Shown here piece after piece: positions 33,725 to 38,242 of a stretch of 38,242 nt of DNA (position 1 is the stretch's first letter; the number at the start of each line of letters is the position of its first letter). The stretch covers positions 1 through 38,242 of the forward strand of contig CAZWSE010000020.1 in the NCBI GenBank assembly GCA_964636575.1, written 5' to 3'. The notes under the pieces are model-generated. The model saw only the letters and a list, made by a program, of their open reading frames with translations, did not search any database and was not told the DNA's origin. The DNA comes from CAZWSE01 sp964636575 (GTDB lineage: Bacteria; Pseudomonadota; Alphaproteobacteria; Rhodobacterales; Rhodobacteraceae). Both the position numbers and the translations under genes were made by a program.

Positions 33725-35388
33725 ATGGACGGCATGGGTATGGGCATGGCATTCGATATTCTCGAGGTTCTCGCGTATTTGTTTGTGGGCCTAATCGGCG
33801 TCGTCGCTTTGATCGCGGTTGTTCTGTTCGTCATCGACATCAGTCAGACCCATGATGCGATCCGCCGGAATTATCCTGTCATCGGCCGGTTCCGCGGCAT
33901 CTTTTCCAACCTTGGTGAATTTTTCCGACAGTACTTCTTTGCGATGGACCGCGAGGAACTGCCGTTCAACCGCGCCCAACGTGAATGGGTCAAGCGCGCT
34001 GGCGAAGGCCATGGCAATACCGTCGCTTTTGGATCTACCCGCAACCTCAATGTCGTCGGCACGCNNNNNNNNNNNNNNNNNNNNNNNNNNNNNNNNNNNN
34101 NNNNNNNNNNNNNNNNNNNNNNNNNNNNNNNNNNNNNNNNNNNNNNNNNNNNNNNNNNNNNNNNCATGGCAATACCGTCGCTTTTGGATCTACCCGCAAC
34201 CTCAATGTCGTCGGCACGCCCATATTCGTGAACGCGGCCTTCCCGCCCTTGGATGACCAGTTTTCCAAAACTGCCCCGATGGTTGTCGGGGCAGGGGCAC
34301 GGGTGCCGTTTACTGCGTCGTCTTTCTTTAACCTGTCCGGCATGAGCTATGGCGCGATTTCAAAGCCTGCTGTCACGGCCCTTAGTATGGGGGCCAAAAA
34401 GGCGGGTATCTGGATGAACACGGGCGAGGGCGGTTTGTCTCCGTTTCATCTCGAAGGCGGCGCTGACATTGTGTTTCAGATCGGCACCGCCAAATACGGC
34501 GTCCGCGATGAGGCGGGCAATCTGAGCGATGATAAACTGCGCGCCGTTGCCGCCCATGAGCAGGTCCGCATGTTTGAGATCAAGCTGGCCCAAGGCGCGA
34601 AACCCGGTAAGGGCGGCATCCTGCCCGGTGAGAAAGTGAATTCTGAGATCGCAGCTATTCGCGGGATTGCGGAAGGACAAGACAGTATTTCCCCTAACCG
34701 ACACCTAGAAGTCGACGACTGGGATGATCTTTTGGACATGATCGCCCGTGTCCGCGATGTGACCGGCAAACCGACGGGTATCAAAACGGTCTTCGGCGAT
34801 GCGCAGGCCTTTCGCGACTTGTTTGACACGATCAACAGGCGCGGCGTTGAATCGGCGCCTGACTTTATCACCATTGATGGCGGCGAAGGCGGCACAGGTG
34901 CCTCGCCCATGCCATTGATCGATTTGGTTGGGGTGTCTATCCGCGAAGCCCTGCCTCTTGTTGCCAACCTGCGCGATGAGGCTGGTTTGAAAGACCGGAT
35001 CAGGCTGATCGCATCGGGCAAACTGGTGAACCCCGGCGATGTGGCTTGGGCCTTGGCGGCTGGGGCGGATTTCATCACATCCGCGCGTGGATTTATGTTT
35101 AGCTTGGGCTGTATTCAGGCTTTGAAGTGCAACAAGAACACTTGCCCCACGGGGATCACCACCCACGACCCGCGTTTCCAGAAAGGGCTTGTGGTCGAAG
35201 ACAAATACGTCCGCGTGGCCCGCTATGCCAAGGATATCATCAAAGAGGTTGAAACCATTTCGCATTCGGTCGGTGTGGCTGAACCGCGTCAGATGCGACG
35301 CCGGCATGTGCGGATTATGCAAGACAGCGGCATCTCTGTCCCGATGCATGAGATCCTCCCAAGTTACAGTGAGATGCCTGAAACGTGA
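33725..35388 (+). CDS. Membrane-anchored FMN-binding glutamate synthase family protein (interrupted by a scaffold gap)
   Basis: As shown, the gene is broken by 100 N and the frame shifts by 2 across them. Removing the gap plus one copy of the 55-bp duplicate (155 bp) joins both parts in frame into 502 residues, the usual length of this family. Residues about 10-40 form a membrane helix (VLAYLFVGLIGVVALIAVVLF), then a GltB-like FMN barrel: SGMSYGAISKPAVTALSMGAK, GEGGLSPFH, KPGKGGILPG, TIDGGEGGTGASP and the Fe-S cysteine region CIQALKCNKNTCPTG. It resembles the synthase domain of glutamate synthase without the amidotransferase, so it is not expected to make glutamate from glutamine; its electron donor and substrate are unknown. 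AGGAG lies 6 nt before the ATG. Confidence 0.9.
34010..34064 (+). repeat. 55-bp contig-end duplicate, copy 1 (assembly artefact)
   Basis: Identical to 34165-34219 across the 100-N gap, encoding the same HGNTVAFGSTRNLNVVGT segment twice. Confidence 0.92.
34065..34164. other. 100-N scaffold gap between overlapping contig ends
   Basis: Exactly 100 N with identical 55-bp borders, the same signature as the gap at 18853. The coding frame is restored when 155 bp are removed, which shows that no sequence is missing. Confidence 0.95.
34165..34219 (+). repeat. 55-bp contig-end duplicate, copy 2 (assembly artefact)
   Basis: Identical to 34010-34064; see the gap entry. Confidence 0.92.
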
Positions 35389-35404
35389 GCCAAACGCGTT
35401 TGGC
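35389..35404. promoter_or_regulatory. 16-bp perfect palindrome upstream of msrP (candidate operator)
   Basis: GCCAAACGCGTTTGGC is fully symmetrical with no spacer. It begins directly after the stop of the flavoprotein gene and lies 53 bp upstream of the msrP start, where a repressor or activator could control the msrP-P450-msrQ genes. No cognate regulator is visible. Confidence 0.4.
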
Positions 35405-35457
35405 GATCCGCGGCGTTGGCTTTATATACCAGTCAACCAACTTGAGGAGCGCCCGAA

Positions 35458-36360
<903 letters not shown>

Positions 36361-36402
36361 TCGTGCCTTTTCATTTGGTCGGCTTTCGATCAAAGTTTTC
36401 GT

Positions 36403-37590
36403 ATGACAGCGCCGACCAAAACCCCGACCTATGCCCCCGACTTTTATGGCGATGCGTTCATCCTCGATCCGGAAGCGCATTATAAGGACATGCGCGCGCT
36501 GGGGCCGGTTGTCTGGTTGGAACAAAACAACTGCTATGCGGCGACACATTATGACAGCGTGGTCGAAGTGCTGCGCGGATCGGATCGGTTTATCTCGGGC
36601 AAGGGGTTGTCGCTGAATGATGATGTGAACAAATTGCTGATTGGCAATTCGCTCAATTCGGACAGTCCTGAACATGAAAAGCGACGGTCTGTGACAGCGG
36701 TGCCGATCATGCCCAAAAACATTGTGCCGCTGGAAGACTATATACATAGCACGGCGCAGGCTTTGGCTGCGCAATTGGTCGCGAAAGAACGCTTTGATGC
36801 GATATCGGATTTTGCAGTCGTTTTGCCGCTTGCGATTGTGGTCGATCTGGTGGGCCTGAGCGATGAAGGTAAGGACGAAATGCTCAACTGGGCCTCGGCG
36901 GCGTTCAATCTGTTTGAAGGGTTCAATGAACGATCCAAGGCTGCCTTCGATGATTTGAAGGGCTTGCAGACCTATCTGGCCGAACATGGTCGCCGCGATG
37001 CCTTGAAAGACGGTGGTTTGGCGCAGCGTATTTTTGATGTCGCCCCCGAAAAAGGGTTCACGGAGGCTGAGGCTGCCCAAATGATGCGCGACTATATCAA
37101 CCCGTCTTTGGATACGACTGTGTCGGTCGCTGGTTTTGCAGCCTATTACTTTGCCAAGCATCCTGACCAGTGGGACAAGCTGCGCGCTGATCCTGATCTT
37201 GTGCCAAATGCGATTGAAGAGATCGTGCGGCTTGCCACCCCGATCCGCGCCTTTTCGCGCTATGTCGCGTTGGATACCGAAGTTGCCGGCGTGCCGTTGA
37301 AAGAGGGGGACCGTATTCTTGCTGTCTATGCCTCTGCCAATCGCGATGAGCGGATGTGGGACAACCCCGACCAGTTTGATGTCACCCGACCCGTGCGCAA
37401 GCATGTGGGGTTCGGGCATGGCAAGCACACGTGTATGGGTTTGCATCTGGCCCGTCGTGAGCTGATAAATCTGGTTGAGGCCATGCTGCCCCGCGTCAAA
37501 CGCTGGCATCTGGACGGTGAACCTGAGATCGGAATGAACAACTCCATCCGTGGGTTTTCGCATTTGCCTGTACGGGTAGAGCCTGCGTGA
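36403..37590 (+). CDS. Cytochrome P450
   Basis: 395 residues, soluble class-I type without a membrane anchor. The haem-binding loop is FGHGKHTCMGLHLARREL with the thiolate Cys344; the K-helix ExxR is in IEEIVRLATPIRAFSRY. The I-helix oxygen-activation motif reads NPSLDTTV with Asp237, where the common AGxDT is replaced by PSLDT. It would need a ferredoxin and reductase, not encoded here. It starts 42 bp after the msrP stop with no obvious ribosome site, and its stop overlaps the msrQ GTG start by 4 nt, so it is translationally linked to msrQ. The substrate is unknown. Confidence 0.93.
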   Translation: MTAPTKTPTYAPDFYGDAFILDPEAHYKDMRALGPVVWLEQNNCYAATHYDSVVEVLRGSDRFISGKGLSLNDDVNKLLIGNSLNSDSPEHEKRRSVTAVPIMPKNIVPLEDYIHSTAQALAAQLVAKERFDAISDFAVVLPLAIVVDLVGLSDEGKDEMLNWASAAFNLFEGFNERSKAAFDDLKGLQTYLAEHGRRDALKDGGLAQRIFDVAPEKGFTEAEAAQMMRDYINPSLDTTVSVAGFAAYYFAKHPDQWDKLRADPDLVPNAIEEIVRLATPIRAFSRYVALDTEVAGVPLKEGDRILAVYASANRDERMWDNPDQFDVTRPVRKHVGFGHGKHTCMGLHLARRELINLVEAMLPRVKRWHLDGEPEIGMNNSIRGFSHLPVRVEPA

Positions 37591-38171
37591 AAGACTGGAT
37601 CAACGGAGCAGCGCGTAAGATCCCTACGTGGGCTGTATATATAGTATACCTTTTGCCGGTGCCCTGGCTTTTCTATCTCGCGACCACCGGTGGGCTGGGG
37701 GTTGAGCCGATCAAGCCGCTTGAGCATGAGCTGGGCGAGATCGCGATGCAGCTTTTGATTATCGGATTGTGCATCACACCATTGCGTCGGTTCTTCGGAA
37801 TCAACCTGATCAAGTTCCGCCGCGCTATTGGATTGCTCGCCTTTATATATGTGGTTCTGCATTTGGGGGTCTGGGTGGTATTGGACATGAGCCTGCTATG
37901 GCCGCAAATGTGGGCCGATATCTGGAAACGGCCGTACATCACGATTGGAATGGTTGCGTTTGTGCTGATGGTGCCTTTGGCGGTGACGTCTAACGATGCC
38001 TCTGTCCGGCGACTCGGCGCTGCGGGGTGGCGCAAATTGCACAAATTGGTCTATCCCATCGCTGTTCTGGGGGCCGTGCACTTCATCATGGTGCAAAAAG
38101 TGTGGGAAATTGAGCCTGTCGTCTATTTATTGGTCGTTCTGTGTATCCTCGGGTTGCGCCGACAAGCCTGA
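37587..38171 (+). CDS. msrQ: Haem-binding membrane subunit of the methionine sulfoxide reductase system
   Basis: 194 residues starting at GTG 37587 (GTGA overlap with the P450 stop). It has about six membrane helices of the ferric-reductase-like type. Candidate haem-ligating histidines lie in EHELGEIAMQLL, VVLHLGVWVV, RKLHKLVYPIAVLG and VHFIMVQ. It transfers electrons from the respiratory chain or a flavin reductase to periplasmic MsrP. The length is normal for MsrQ. Nothing recognisable follows in the last 71 bases of the window. Confidence 0.93.
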   Translation: MKDWINGAARKIPTWAVYIVYLLPVPWLFYLATTGGLGVEPIKPLEHELGEIAMQLLIIGLCITPLRRFFGINLIKFRRAIGLLAFIYVVLHLGVWVVLDMSLLWPQMWADIWKRPYITIGMVAFVLMVPLAVTSNDASVRRLGAAGWRKLHKLVYPIAVLGAVHFIMVQKVWEIEPVVYLLVVLCILGLRRQA

Positions 38172-38242
38172 TTCCGTCCAAAAACCCGAATTTTTGAGGT
38201 GAATCGGGCGACTCGGGTGTCAGGGATTCTCGTGTTGAGCCC

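Noticed and set aside
38172..38242. Possible terminator after msrQ (CCCGAATTTTTG with a later GAATCGGG)
   Set aside because: The pairing is short and lacks a following T-run; too weak to call at the window edge.

Overview
The window looks like an alphaproteobacterial chromosome fragment, most likely from the Roseobacter group of Rhodobacteraceae. The evidence is the gene content: an FdsA-type formate dehydrogenase, IscR/Iron-Rhodo-type boxes, a zinc-ribbon DinB, the 41-residue bL36, and msrP/msrQ. The genus cannot be fixed from this sequence. It is a scaffold piece: two 100-N gaps (18853-18952 and 34065-34164) are each bordered by the same 55 bp on both sides. They are therefore overlapping contig ends rather than missing DNA, and collapsing them restores one intact gene and one short intergenic spacer.

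Layout. 1-2523: 3' part of a formate dehydrogenase alpha subunit. 2565-8158: a five-gene signalling island. A membrane histidine kinase and a single-domain response regulator (minus strand) diverge from a Tat-type periplasmic solute-binding protein, a second regulator and a soluble kinase (plus strand). There is no ABC permease or ATPase, and a near-perfect palindrome lies in the divergent spacer. 8326-9510: an M20 amidohydrolase. 9556-21352: an uptake-and-activation cassette. A PAS hybrid kinase and an OmpR-type regulator diverge from an acyl-CoA synthetase, a complete Liv-type ABC transporter (G, H, M, J, F), a small winged-helix-like protein and a PaaK-like ligase.

21422-24542: iron(III) ABC permease plus rhodanese, convergent with the iron-binding protein; both outer promoter regions carry IscR type-1-like boxes. 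24677-25018: rpmJ with terminator and tRNA-Val(GAC), minus strand. 25170-27284: N-formylglutamate amidohydrolase convergent with DNA polymerase IV. 27379-28870: tandem glycine riboswitch in front of a DadA-like flavoenzyme. 28914-30788: SPFH/NfeD pair convergent with pyrF. 30863-33623: clpB with a sigma-32-like promoter and a strong terminator. 33725-38171: membrane-anchored glutamate-synthase-like flavoprotein, then msrP, a cytochrome P450 and msrQ in a row.

Most of the window is ordinary metabolism and housekeeping. The points that stand out are the orphan binding protein wired to two kinases and two output-less regulators, the riboswitch-controlled amino-acid oxidase, and the P450 inserted between the two halves of the methionine sulfoxide repair system.
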